DNA of 52,058 nt from Acidaminococcus intestini DSM 21505. Its GTDB lineage: Bacteria; Bacillota; Negativicutes; Acidaminococcales; Acidaminococcaceae. A model generated the notes under the pieces. It was not told the origin of the DNA. It worked only from the letters and a program-made list of their open reading frames with translations, and ran no database searches. This document shows positions 30,877-37,525 of this stretch, one piece after another. The stretch is taken from NCBI RefSeq assembly GCF_000425045.1, contig NZ_AULA01000013.1:1-52058 (forward strand). The letters are read 5' to 3'. Each line of letters begins with the position of its first letter. Position 1 is the first letter of the stretch. Position numbers and translations under genes: made by a program.

Positions 30877-30900
30877 TTTCATAGTCCTCCTGTATAATGG

Positions 30901-30958
30901 AGGTGAATCCTGACCACAAGATTCACCTCTGACCCGTCAGCACTGCCATGCTGGCGGG
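30901..30958. repeat. Two consecutive stem-loops upstream of the exonuclease gene
   Basis: AGGTGAATC/GATTCACCT (30901-30928) and CCCGTCAGCA/TGCTGGCGGG (30933-30958, one mismatch). They follow the stop of the gene at 30961-31266. No U-tract follows on the coding strand; the T-run on the plus strand is just the complement of the lysine codons. The role is unknown. Confidence 0.55.
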
Positions 30959-30960
30959 CT

Positions 30961-31266
30961 TTATTTTTTGGTGGATTTGCTAAGGTCAAATGCAACGCTC
31001 GCAAGGGAAACCGTGAGGTTCAGCAGAAACCTCATCGCACGCTCACGCGGCATGTCTTCAATCAAACTATCTACAACAGTTATCAAATGCGCAAACATTT
31101 GAGAATACGAACCTTTTGCCACAAGAGGATGCGCATGATCTTCATCGCCATAATCTGCGAGGGACAATACGATGGTTGCGTCTTTGTACTCACTGATTAG
31201 AGCGGGCAATGCATCCACATGCTCCAACGCTTTAACCCAAATCTCATCAGGGATATACTGTTCCAT
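30961..31266 (-). CDS. Early phage protein, function unknown
   Basis: 101 residues from MEQYIPDEIWVKALEHVDAL. Largely helical with an amphipathic C-terminal half (MRFLLNLTVSLASVAFDLSK). The start follows GAGGAGGAG, which lies inside the end of the upstream Cys-rich gene, so the two are coupled. Confidence 0.6.
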   Translation of the reverse strand: MEQYIPDEIWVKALEHVDALPALISEYKDATIVLSLADYGDEDHAHPLVAKGSYSQMFAHLITVVDSLIEDMPRERAMRFLLNLTVSLASVAFDLSKSTKK

Positions 31267-31268
31267 TT

Positions 31269-31421
31269 TTACTCCTCCTCGTTCACAAACCATTCTTCAG
31301 CCGGGATACAGATTTCGCAAATTTCCTTGCGCGAAAACGGGCAGTCCGGACATCGTGTTTCGCGGCAGTATTTTCGCAGTTTTTCAGCAGCGGCCCATGC
31401 CTCTTTATCACTAATTTTCAT
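31269..31421 (-). CDS. 50-residue Cys-rich phage microprotein
   Basis: MKISDKEAWAAAEKLRKYCR, then ETRCPDCPFSRKEICEIC. YC-x4-C-x2-C plus further cysteines place it in the same small family as its two upstream neighbours. GAGGTGA lies before the ATG at 31421. The end holds the ribosome site of the next gene. Confidence 0.65.
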   Translation of the reverse strand: MKISDKEAWAAAEKLRKYCRETRCPDCPFSRKEICEICIPAEEWFVNEEE

Positions 31422-31430
31422 GGGTTCACC

Positions 31431-31613
31431 TCATTTCACAAATTTCTTCACAAAAAGCTCTGCATGCCCAAGCTGCCAATTTCTCGGCAAATCATCATTC
31501 AGGACGCAAAAGGCATAGGCCTGGATTGCAAAGGGACATTCGTCGCAATTCTTGCGATCGCAATATTCCCTCAACTGATCAGCCATTTGAAAGGCCGTTT
31601 TATCATCTATCAT
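31431..31613 (-). CDS. 60-residue Cys-rich phage microprotein
   Basis: MIDDKTAFQMADQLREYCDR, KNCDECPFAIQAYAFC, then PRNWQLGHAEL. Four cysteines (C-x4-C-x2-C...C) and PRNW. The start follows GGAG and overlaps the upstream gene by 11 bases. Confidence 0.65.
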   Translation of the reverse strand: MIDDKTAFQMADQLREYCDRKNCDECPFAIQAYAFCVLNDDLPRNWQLGHAELFVKKFVK

Positions 31614-31809
31614 CGCGCATCTCCATCTTCAATCGGACTTCGTTCGATCTTGCTTGGTTTAGGTCCCAATTGCGTGGTGAGTGTCCAAACATGCAATCTT
31701 CGTCCTCGTCATCGAAATGAAACGGGCATTGACGGCATTCTTGATCCCAGCAATAATCCTGCAGAATTTCTGCAATTTTAACTGCCATCTCAAAATTTTC
31801 GGTCTTCAT
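31603..31809 (-). CDS. 68-residue Cys-rich phage microprotein
   Basis: LQDYCWDQECRQCPFHFDDE followed by C and SPRNWDLN: the clearest member of the family with the complete YC-x4-C-x2-CPF...C...PRNW pattern. Its ATG overlaps the TGA of the LysM gene (TGATG). Probably zinc-binding; function unknown. Confidence 0.65.
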   Translation of the reverse strand: MKTENFEMAVKIAEILQDYCWDQECRQCPFHFDDEDEDCMFGHSPRNWDLNQARSNEVRLKMEMRDDR

Positions 31810-32102
31810 CAGCGTCCACCCTTCCTCACTCTGACCTTGATTTTCATGCCAGGCTGTAGGCTGCCTGGCTCCTTAATTCCGTTTTCTTCCCTCACCCGCA
31901 TGATGATGGTCTGAATATCCTCATAGCCGCCGTAGCGCTCACAAAGTGACCAGAGGCTGTCGCCAGTGTGGACGACGTGCTCAAATGTGAGATAGTCGGT
32001 TGGTTCCGGCTTAGTCCTCTCGCCCCAGATGGCTCCTGCAGTCAGGATTCCCGCAGTGATAAGGGCCGTTGCGATGATGGCCGCTTTAGCTTTCGGTTTC
32101 AT
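31809..32102 (-). CDS. Membrane-anchored LysM protein, YneA-like
   Basis: 97 residues: basic N-terminus, one membrane segment (AAIIATALITAGILTAGAIW), then a LysM domain (HVVHTGDSLWSLCERYGGYE ... LQPGMKIKV). A small anchored LysM protein is the layout of YneA, the SOS cell-division inhibitor of Bacillus. Here it is in the phage early operon, so it could delay division during induction. The similarity is architectural; the function is inferred. The start follows AAAGGAG. Confidence 0.7.
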   Translation of the reverse strand: MKPKAKAAIIATALITAGILTAGAIWGERTKPEPTDYLTFEHVVHTGDSLWSLCERYGGYEDIQTIIMRVREENGIKEPGSLQPGMKIKVRVRKGGR

Positions 32103-32190
32103 GTCTAACTCCTTTCTCCTTTAACCACGCCTCATATTCGTTTTGATGTTCGACCAGATACCGTCTGATATAGTCAATCAGCTGTTCCAT
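32086..32190 (-). CDS. 34-residue phage microprotein
   Basis: MEQLIDYIRRYLVEHQNEYE, then AWLKEKGVRHETES. One amphipathic helix. Translation would start at 32190 after GGCGGTG and run 17 bases into the LysM gene. Short helical peptides of this kind are common at this place in Firmicutes phages. Moderate support only. Confidence 0.45.
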   Translation of the reverse strand: MEQLIDYIRRYLVEHQNEYEAWLKEKGVRHETES

Positions 32191-32255
32191 GCTAACACCG
32201 CCTTTCTTTGTTCTTTAGCTCCGTGGTATACTCATACCAATGGGAGGCGAGCATA

Positions 32256-32768
32256 ATGTTTGAATTTGTTTTTACTGGAATTGGTTCGGCCTTTTTCAGC
32301 CTGGTTGTATACCTTTATAAAAATTGGCGCAAAACCGTGAATGCTGACAAACAAACCTATCAAAATTATCTTTGGTGGCTTCAGCTGAATGCTGAAATAA
32401 TTAAGAATATGAAATATAGTCAGGCAATCATTGAAACCGCTTGCTCTCAATTTCATCTTCTTGGGCCCTATACATTGAATTACATCGAAATCTTTGATGA
32501 TGCCCTGCGTGCTCAAATGCTTTCTTATGACATCCTGATTCAAGGCGCCTTGGTGAGAAAAGGGATTTCCTCTAAGGATTTAGCTCGATTGGAATTTGTA
32601 TCACAATCGCTCTATCAAACCCTTTCCCAACGCATTAAATTAATTGATGAAATCCTTGGCAAATACGCATTTTCAAGCTTTATTTCGTACTATGGTTTAC
32701 CTAGAGTAATCAAGCGTATCGCGGATAAATACTTAATCCGGAGTAACACTGGCGATATAAAACAATAG
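32256..32768 (+). CDS. Membrane protein encoded against the early operon (lysogenic-conversion candidate)
   Basis: 170 residues. One N-terminal membrane segment (FVFTGIGSAFFSLVVYLYKN) and a soluble helical domain of about 140 residues. The start at 32256 follows GGGAGG; a TATACT at 32227-32232 could be its -10 element. It has its own orientation amid minus-strand genes and lies next to the immunity region, the pattern of a moron expressed in the lysogen (superinfection exclusion or phage defence). No family was recognised. Confidence 0.65.
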   Translation: MFEFVFTGIGSAFFSLVVYLYKNWRKTVNADKQTYQNYLWWLQLNAEIIKNMKYSQAIIETACSQFHLLGPYTLNYIEIFDDALRAQMLSYDILIQGALVRKGISSKDLARLEFVSQSLYQTLSQRIKLIDEILGKYAFSSFISYYGLPRVIKRIADKYLIRSNTGDIKQ

Positions 32769-33047
32769 GGTTCCAAAAATGATTAATCCGACTAAGCAGC
32801 CTAAAGGAGTTATCCAATCACTGCCGATTACGACCTTATACCCGACATCTGCAAGCAGTGCAAAAAGGCATCCCCATAAGAGGTAGATAGGCAGACTATT
32901 TTTGCTCTGAAAGTCTTGTACGAACATCAGTGCAAGCAGTTTTTCAAACCTTTTCCTGTCTTCCAGGCTCATTGAACCCTTGCAGTATTCCTCATATTGC
33001 CTCTGAAATTCTTTTTTCTTCTCCTCGTCATCATTCCAAATTGTCAT
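32733..33047 (-). CDS. Small membrane protein after the Cro-like gene
   Basis: 104 residues: a charged N-terminus (MTIWNDDEEKKKEFQRQYEE), then two membrane segments (LPIYLLWGCLFALLADVGY and PLGCLVGLIIFGTLLFYIA). The third Met (33047) is preferred since GGGAGG is eight bases upstream. It converges with and overlaps the gene at 32256-32768 by about 36 bases. Function unknown. Confidence 0.6.
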   Translation of the reverse strand: MTIWNDDEEKKKEFQRQYEEYCKGSMSLEDRKRFEKLLALMFVQDFQSKNSLPIYLLWGCLFALLADVGYKVVIGSDWITPLGCLVGLIIFGTLLFYIASVTPD

Positions 33048-33118
33048 CGTCATCACCTCCCTCTCTTTGACATACCATGCCTGCTCAGCGCCTTGTTTTC
33101 GGTTTTCCGATTTAAATA

Positions 33119-33133
33119 ATTGCATTACGCAAT
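33119..33133. promoter_or_regulatory. Distant operator-like site downstream of the Cro-like gene
   Basis: ATTGCATTACGCAAT matches the three operators of the divergent control region. It sits within a larger perfect inverted repeat (33114-33138) just past the end of the Cro-like gene. It could bind the repressor and allow DNA looping over the gene. Confidence 0.5.
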
Positions 33134-33136
33134 TAT

Positions 33137-33346
33137 TTAAGCAAAAAAAAAGTCATAGAATTCAAGTTTCGTCAATTTTAACTTAGTCCCAAGCCGTTCG
33201 GCCTCATCCAAATAAATCGGACGCACGCCATTGAGCTTTTGATTAGCTGTGGATTGAGCACAGTCTAATGCATCTTTTCCAGTTAAGTCCTTTTGAGTTA
33301 ATCCAAGTTCAGCCATCCGTCCTTTGATTTTTCTCGTATTAATCAT
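33137..33346 (-). CDS. Cro-like regulator, DUF739 type
   Basis: 69 residues. MINTRKIKGRMAELGLTQKD and a helix-turn-helix with YLDEAERLGTKLKLTKLEFY; this resembles the DUF739 family of small phage regulators. The start follows GGAGG. It is divergent from the CI-like repressor across an intergenic region with three operators, the classical lysis-lysogeny switch. Confidence 0.8.
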   Translation of the reverse strand: MINTRKIKGRMAELGLTQKDLTGKDALDCAQSTANQKLNGVRPIYLDEAERLGTKLKLTKLEFYDFFFA

Positions 33347-33365
33347 TGCAATCCCTCCTCCCTTA

Positions 33366-33380
33366 ATTGCGCAACGCAAT
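33366..33380. promoter_or_regulatory. Operator 2
   Basis: ATTGCGCAACGCAAT, a 15-bp near-palindrome between the cro-side promoter and the Cro-like gene start. Confidence 0.7.
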
Positions 33381-33392
33381 TTTTATAGCTAA

Positions 33393-33421
33393 ATCATATC
33401 ACTTTGTTTTAGAAACGTCAA
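33393..33421 (-). promoter_or_regulatory. Early (Cro-side) promoter
   Basis: TTGACG (minus strand, 33421-33416), a 17-base spacer and TATGAT (33398-33393). It would drive the Cro-like gene and probably the early operon. Operator 3 overlaps its -35 element, so the repressor can block it. Confidence 0.8.
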
Positions 33422-33434
33422 TGCATAATGCAAT
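33420..33434. promoter_or_regulatory. Operator 3 over the early promoter
   Basis: AATGCATAATGCAAT, a variant of the 15-bp site, overlapping the -35 element of the early promoter. Confidence 0.65.
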
Positions 33435-33459
33435 AATTTTATTTTTACACAAATAAAAT

Positions 33460-33489
33460 AATGCGTTACGCAATATTTTATGGTATAAT
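33460..33489 (+). promoter_or_regulatory. Operator 4 and promoter of the CI-like repressor
   Basis: AATGCGTTACGCAAT (33460-33474) lies just before TATAAT (33484-33489), in the -35 region of the repressor promoter. No good -35 hexamer is seen, which would fit a promoter controlled by bound repressor. Confidence 0.65.
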
Positions 33490-33514
33490 GGAAAAACAAA
33501 AGGAGGGAGTAGCT

Positions 33515-33925
33515 ATGTCGATGATTAACGAAGAAATCGGGAAAAGAATAACAGAGGCTCGTGAAAATATAGGGATCACAAGGAAAGAATTGGCAGAAAA
33601 AGTCGGTGTTGCTGCTTCGACAATTACTCGATATGAAAAAGGAAATATCGAAAATATCAAGTTGCCTGTAATTGAAGCCATTAGTCGCGCTCTCAGGGTT
33701 AACCCCATGTGGGTCATTGGAAAATCAGAATGTAGGAATGTAGAAGAGATGCACACCGAAAAAGATTCTTACTACACAAATCCAGAGACCGCAGAATTAG
33801 CTGAACAACTCAGAACCAATGCCGGTTTGCGCATGCTCTTCAAAGCTTCGGCTGACCTTGATCCCGATAAAATGAAAGAAGCCTATAATTACGTGCAGTA
33901 TCTAAAAAGCAAGGAGCCAAAATAA
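33515..33925 (+). CDS. CI/ImmR-like repressor
   Basis: 136 residues. XRE helix-turn-helix at the N-terminus (EEIGKRITEARENIGITRKE, then LAEKVGVAASTITRYEKGN) and a helical C-terminal region (about 90-136). It lacks the S24 autocleavage domain of LexA/lambda CI. It is followed three bases later by a HEIAH metallopeptidase gene, so inactivation probably occurs by that protease as in ImmR/ImmA pairs. The start follows AGGAGGG. Confidence 0.85.
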   Translation: MSMINEEIGKRITEARENIGITRKELAEKVGVAASTITRYEKGNIENIKLPVIEAISRALRVNPMWVIGKSECRNVEEMHTEKDSYYTNPETAELAEQLRTNAGLRMLFKASADLDPDKMKEAYNYVQYLKSKEPK

Positions 33926-33928
33926 AAC

Positions 33929-34201
33929 ATGGTAATCAATGTCATCCAGACGCCCCGCCTCCCTTCCGGGGTTGATGCTCTCTCGGTAATCAACGCCGAC
34001 GACAGCTTAACCATCCTTGTATCCGAAAAATTGCCACCACAAAAAATGCACGCCGCTGTTGTTCACGAAATCGCTCATATCATTAGGGCCGACTTCTGCA
34101 GCGATACTGATGCATCGCAGCTAGAAAAAGACGCCCGTAAGGACGCCTTGACAAAGATTGATTGGGCCGATCTGGATATTCACTATAAGGTGGTTGAATA
34201 G
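33929..34201 (+). CDS. ImmA/IrrE-like metallopeptidase, short
   Basis: 90 residues with VVHEIAHIIRADFC, the HExxH zinc-protease motif of ImmA/IrrE. It is shorter than usual (ImmA is about 120-170 residues): the region before the motif is only about 45 residues. The neighbouring repressor lacks a protease domain, so this enzyme is the likely anti-repressor that cleaves it on induction. No good ribosome site is seen; translation is probably coupled to the repressor. Confidence 0.75.
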   Translation: MVINVIQTPRLPSGVDALSVINADDSLTILVSEKLPPQKMHAAVVHEIAHIIRADFCSDTDASQLEKDARKDALTKIDWADLDIHYKVVE

Positions 34202-34230
34202 AATCATTTGAAAGAAAGGAATTAGGTATT

Positions 34231-35088
34231 ATGAAAGAAATCAAATCGGTTATCCATGCACATGGAATAGACATTAGATTATCTAGTTCTGCTGAATCAG
34301 ACTATATTTCCTTAACAGATATTGCAAAATACCATAACCCTGATGCACCTGCTGATGTTATAAAAAATTGGATGCGAATCCGTGGAACTATTGAATTTTT
34401 AGGGCTTTGGGAGAAATTACATAATCCAGATTTTAAACTGGTCGAATTCGACCAGTTTAAAAATGATTCAGGTCGTAATTCTTTTGTGTTATCCCCTCAA
34501 AAATGGATAAAAGATACAAACGCTATGGGGATTATTTCTCGATCAGGCCGTTATGGTGGAACCTTTGCACATTCTGACATTGCATTTGAATTTGCTTCCT
34601 GGATTTCTCCTGAATTTAAGCTTTATATTATCAAGGATTACCAAAGGTTGAAATCCGATGAAAGCCACGCAAAAGCGCTAGATTGGACTGTAAAGAGAGA
34701 ACTTGCAAAAACGAATTATAAAATCCACACAGACGCCATCAAAGAAAATTTAATTCCTTCGGAAATATCGAAAACAGAGGAGGGCTATACTTATGCCAGC
34801 GAAGCTGATGTAATCAATATCGCTCTTTTCGGTAAAACTGCAAAGCAATGGAGAAATGAACATAAAGGCGAGAAGAGCAATATGAGAGACGCCGCAACAA
34901 TTGAGCAACTCATTATCTTAGCTAATTTAGAAACAATGAATGCAGAATTAATACGAGAAGGCATACCGCAATCCGAACGTTTATATAGATTAAATCGGAT
35001 TGCTATTTATCAAATGAGTTCACTATTACAAAATAAACCAAAAAGTGTTCAACGACTAAAACAACTTCAGAATACCCCTCACTTGTAA
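34231..35088 (+). CDS. KilA-N domain protein
   Basis: 285 residues. KilA-N DNA-binding domain at about 5-130: SDYISLTDIAKYHNPDAPAD, IKNWMRIRGTIEFLGLWEKL and the SRSGRYGGTFAHSDIAFEFA signature, WISPEFKLYIIKDYQRLK. The C-terminal half is a separate helical domain. Proteins of this type act as phage antirepressors or regulators. The start follows GAAAGGA. A 32-bp perfect palindrome lies inside the coding region at 34431-34462. Confidence 0.85.
   Translation: MKEIKSVIHAHGIDIRLSSSAESDYISLTDIAKYHNPDAPADVIKNWMRIRGTIEFLGLWEKLHNPDFKLVEFDQFKNDSGRNSFVLSPQKWIKDTNAMGIISRSGRYGGTFAHSDIAFEFASWISPEFKLYIIKDYQRLKSDESHAKALDWTVKRELAKTNYKIHTDAIKENLIPSEISKTEEGYTYASEADVINIALFGKTAKQWRNEHKGEKSNMRDAATIEQLIILANLETMNAELIREGIPQSERLYRLNRIAIYQMSSLLQNKPKSVQRLKQLQNTPHL
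34431..34462. repeat. Perfect 32-bp palindrome inside the KilA-N gene
   Basis: The half-site TTTTAAACTGGTCGAA is followed by its exact reverse complement with no spacer. It codes for the FKLVEFDQFK stretch of the KilA-N domain, part of a conserved segment. It could form a cruciform or a tight mRNA hairpin, or be a dimer binding site. Confidence 0.85.
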
Positions 35089-35096
35089 AATAAAAA

Positions 35097-35127
35097 TCCC
35101 TGCTGGTACCGCAAATACCAACAGGGA
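35097..35127. terminator. Hairpin after the KilA-N gene
   Basis: TCCCTG-C-TGGTA ... TACCA-A-CAGGGA stem. The T-run lies on the minus strand side, so it should stop minus-strand transcripts better than plus-strand ones. Confidence 0.5.
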
Positions 35128-35146
35128 AAGCGCAATCCACCATCTC

Positions 35147-35187
35147 AAAGGGGCTTGCTATATCATTTTAGCATACTAGCCCCTTTC
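35147..35187. terminator. Hairpin before the serine recombinase gene
   Basis: AAAGGGGCT-TGCTA ... TAGCA-TACT-AGCCCCTTT followed by CT. It ends 25 bases before the recombinase start, so it may isolate that gene from upstream transcription. Confidence 0.5.
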
Positions 35188-35211
35188 TAGCCATAGAAGG
35201 AGGCCATTATT

Positions 35212-36732
35212 ATGCAAAAGAAAATCATTGAGGATAAAGGGAAAGCTGTCATATATGCCAGATACTCGTCCGATCGCCAGCGGGAAGAATCCATTGAAGG
35301 ACAGCTCCGTGTATGTGAAGACTACGCCAAAAGAAACGGTATGACCATCCTACATGTTTACGCCGACAGGGCTCTTTCTGGTCGCAGTGACCAACGCCCC
35401 GAATTTCAAATGATGATTCAAGCGGCCGCTACGCAAGCCTTTGATACAGTCCTCGTTTATAAGCTTAACCGTTTTGCCCGTAATCGCTACGACAGCGCTA
35501 AGTACAAACACAAGTTAAAGAAATACGGCGTCAAAGTTGTCAGTGCCATGGAAAACATCGCCAATGATCCATCAGGCATCCTACTAGAATCCGTCATTGA
35601 AGGAATGGCGGAATACTACTCTGCGGAACTCGCTGAAAACGTCATGAGAGGCATGACGGAGAATGCCCTGGAATGCAAATGGCCAGGTGGAACCGTGCCG
35701 CTAGGATACAAACTCGATGCGGCGCACCATCTTATCATCGACGAACCTGCAGCCAAAACTGTGCGATGGATATACCAAATGGCCCTGGAAGGTCGGCAGC
35801 CATCATCAATCATTCGCGAGCTCAACGCCGCCGGATGCCGCACTGCCTTTGGCAGACCCTTTGGCCGCACAAGCCTCAACACCATTCTAAAGAACGAGCG
35901 ATACATTGGCGCCTTTGTTTGGAATGACATCAAAAAGCCGAATGCAATCCCAGCCATTGTCAATCCTGAAGACTGGCAAAAAGTCCAGGAAATCACGAAA
36001 GCGAAAAAGAAATGCATCGCTAAATCTCGCGGCGAAAACTATCTATTGACTGGGCGGTTATTTTGTGGCCAATGCGGCGGAAGCATGGTTGGCACGGCAG
36101 GGACCTCGAAGATGCAGCGCGTCTATCATTATTACGATTGCGGAAACCATCTGAAGAAAAAAGGATGCACTACAAAGGCGATCCGTGCAGATAAGCTAGA
36201 AGACATTATCTGTAATACGACCACTCAGCTCCTCAGTAATCAAGAGGCTATCAGTGCCATTGCAAAGCAAGCTATCAGCGCTCAAAAAGAGCAAGGACCG
36301 TCCCTGGTCCTTCAGTCGCTGCAGAACCAAAGAACAGAAATTTCAAGGAAACTCCAAAACTGCATAAAAGCTGTCGAGAAAGGCCTTATTAGCCAGACCG
36401 TGACAAATCATATTCAGGACTACGAAAAACAGCTCCAAACCTTAAACGACGATATCAGGAAGGAAGAATTGATGAACCAGGTGCCACGATTGACAGAAAA
36501 ACATATTGAATTCTTTTTCTGGTCCATTTCCCAGCAAATAAAAAAAGCGGACAAGTACAAGAGTATTTTGCTCTCATCCCTCGTCCGCAGTGTCATCATC
36601 TATGGAGATTTTATTGAGATCCAATATAACTACAAAAAAGAACTCCCCATCCTACAGAATCCTGTCAAGATAAAGAGTTCTTATTTGAACAAAATGGTGA
36701 TCCACCCGGGATTCGAACCCGGGACACCCTGA
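35212..36732 (+). CDS. Large serine recombinase (phage integrase)
   Basis: 506 residues. Resolvase domain with the nucleophile Ser in YARYSSDRQREESIEGQLRV, then FARNRYDSAKY; recombinase domain (about 160-270); zinc ribbon LFCGQCGGSMVG ... YDCGNHLKKKGC; coiled-coil region (about 365-430). It catalyses attP x attB integration. The gene abuts attR, as usual. Its last codons (about 12, VIHPGFEPGTP) come from the antisense of tRNA-Lys, so the C-terminus differs between integrated and circular phage. The start follows AGGAGG. Confidence 0.92.
   Translation: MQKKIIEDKGKAVIYARYSSDRQREESIEGQLRVCEDYAKRNGMTILHVYADRALSGRSDQRPEFQMMIQAAATQAFDTVLVYKLNRFARNRYDSAKYKHKLKKYGVKVVSAMENIANDPSGILLESVIEGMAEYYSAELAENVMRGMTENALECKWPGGTVPLGYKLDAAHHLIIDEPAAKTVRWIYQMALEGRQPSSIIRELNAAGCRTAFGRPFGRTSLNTILKNERYIGAFVWNDIKKPNAIPAIVNPEDWQKVQEITKAKKKCIAKSRGENYLLTGRLFCGQCGGSMVGTAGTSKMQRVYHYYDCGNHLKKKGCTTKAIRADKLEDIICNTTTQLLSNQEAISAIAKQAISAQKEQGPSLVLQSLQNQRTEISRKLQNCIKAVEKGLISQTVTNHIQDYEKQLQTLNDDIRKEELMNQVPRLTEKHIEFFFWSISQQIKKADKYKSILLSSLVRSVIIYGDFIEIQYNYKKELPILQNPVKIKSSYLNKMVIHPGFEPGTP
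36695..36700 (+). other. Proposed attR core (TGGTGA)
   Basis: Antisense of the TCACCA 3' end of tRNA-Lys and identical to 4447-4452. See the attL entry; the core is only six bases, so confidence is limited. Confidence 0.5.
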
Positions 36733-36770
36733 TTAAAAGTCAGGTGCTCTACCAACTGAGCTAGTGAATC
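36695..36770 (-). tRNA. tRNA-Lys (anticodon TTT)
   Basis: 76 bases with acceptor GATTCAC/GTGGATC (one T-G pair), anticodon stem CCTGA/TCAGG around CTTTTAA and an encoded ACCA end. Intact despite prophage insertion at its 3' end. Third gene of a His-Gln-Lys operon. Confidence 0.95.
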
Positions 36771-36773
36771 AAA

Positions 36774-36849
36774 TGGCTGGGGCAGCTGGACTCGAACCAA
36801 CGCATGCGGGAGTCAAAGTCCCGTGCCTTACCGACTTGGCTATGCCCCA
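36774..36849 (-). tRNA. tRNA-Gln (anticodon TTG)
   Basis: 76 bases; acceptor TGGGGCA/TGCCCCA, discriminator G, anticodon loop with TTG (GACTTTGACTC), encoded CCA. Three bases from tRNA-Lys. Confidence 0.95.
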
Positions 36850-36865
36850 ATAAGCCCAAAAAAAG

Positions 36866-36942
36866 TGGGGTGGCTAGTGAGGATCGAACTCACGCGTGCC
36901 GGAGCCACAATCCGGTGTGTTAACCGCTTCACCATAGCCACC
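36866..36942 (-). tRNA. tRNA-His (anticodon GTG)
   Basis: 77 bases including the extra 5' G typical of tRNA-His; acceptor GTGGCTA/TAGCCAC, anticodon GTG in GATTGTGGC, encoded CCA. First gene of the operon. Confidence 0.95.
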
Positions 36943-36968
36943 ATGTCGTACTTATCAGCGACTTTGTC

Positions 36969-36997
36969 ATTTTACCACATCTTATAGGGTGTGTCAA
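36969..36997 (-). promoter_or_regulatory. Promoter of the tRNA-His-Gln-Lys operon
   Basis: TTGACA (36997-36992), a 17-base spacer and TAAAAT (36974-36969) on the minus strand, about 27 bases before tRNA-His. Near-consensus. Confidence 0.85.
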
Positions 36998-37068
36998 CAA
37001 AATTGTAAAAGGAAAAACAGGGCGGCAAAGGGAGCCTTCCGGCAACAGCCCATCTTTTAGACTGCGGT

Positions 37069-37497
37069 TCAGTCCACACCGGCAAGGGTCCGATGAGCAA
37101 GGCCAACAGCCATTTCATTGAGGTTCAGAACGCCAACACTCATGAAGATGGCGACGCAGACGTGTTCCCCATAACGAGCAATGCCCACCTTGCCGCCGAC
37201 ATTAAAGCCCGAGGCTTTGGCAATAACCTGGCTTAGGGCTTCATGGGCAGCACCTGCCACAGTTCCAGCCCCGACGTGACTGTCTGAGACGATATGCTGC
37301 CGTTCGGCCGCCACCATGGCACGTTCCACAATCTTTGTGACGCTTGGCAAAAACTCACCGCCAAAATTAACGGCAGCCGTACGGAATCCTTCTTTGGCGT
37401 AATTTGCTTTCAGGCGGTCCTCATCGTCCCTTGTTTCAGACATGGCCATGCGCAGGGCCGCTCTCCCAACATCAATGCTGAAAATTTCTTTTTCCAT
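37069..37497 (-). CDS. HutP family protein
   Basis: 142 residues; HutP fold (SIDVGRAALRMAMSETRDDE, VAGAAHEALSQVIAKASGFN, GEHVCVAIFMSVGVLNLNEM). HutP of Bacillus is a histidine- and Mg-dependent RNA-binding antiterminator of the hut operon. No hut gene is near, so its target here is unknown. The start follows GGAG at a seven-base gap. Confidence 0.85.
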   Translation of the reverse strand: MEKEIFSIDVGRAALRMAMSETRDDEDRLKANYAKEGFRTAAVNFGGEFLPSVTKIVERAMVAAERQHIVSDSHVGAGTVAGAAHEALSQVIAKASGFNVGGKVGIARYGEHVCVAIFMSVGVLNLNEMAVGLAHRTLAGVD

Positions 37498-37525
37498 TGT
37501 TTTGCTCCATTCCTACTTCGATTCA

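Larger units (their letters stand above)
4447..36700. mobile_element. Prophage with PBSX-like contractile tail, integrated at tRNA-Lys
   Basis: The span runs from the proposed attL to attR. It holds a complete-looking set: integration (serine recombinase), immunity (Cro/CI-like plus ImmA-like), early recombination and replication (YqaJ, RecT, DnaD-like, DnaC-like, RusA), late regulator, HNH plus terminases, HK97-type head, contractile tail (sheath, tube, XkdN-XkdU-like baseplate series), tail fibre and a lysis cassette. No module is obviously missing and no structural gene is visibly broken. A tyrosine recombinase with tail-fibre cassettes is embedded at 6.7-8.9 kb. Boundaries depend on the 6-base core discussed at the att entries. 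Confidence 0.85.

Noticed and set aside
30929-30970. Plus-strand terminator implying an antisense transcript over the exonuclease gene
   Set aside because: The T-run is only the complement of Lys-Lys-stop codons of the neighbouring gene; no plus-strand promoter was found.
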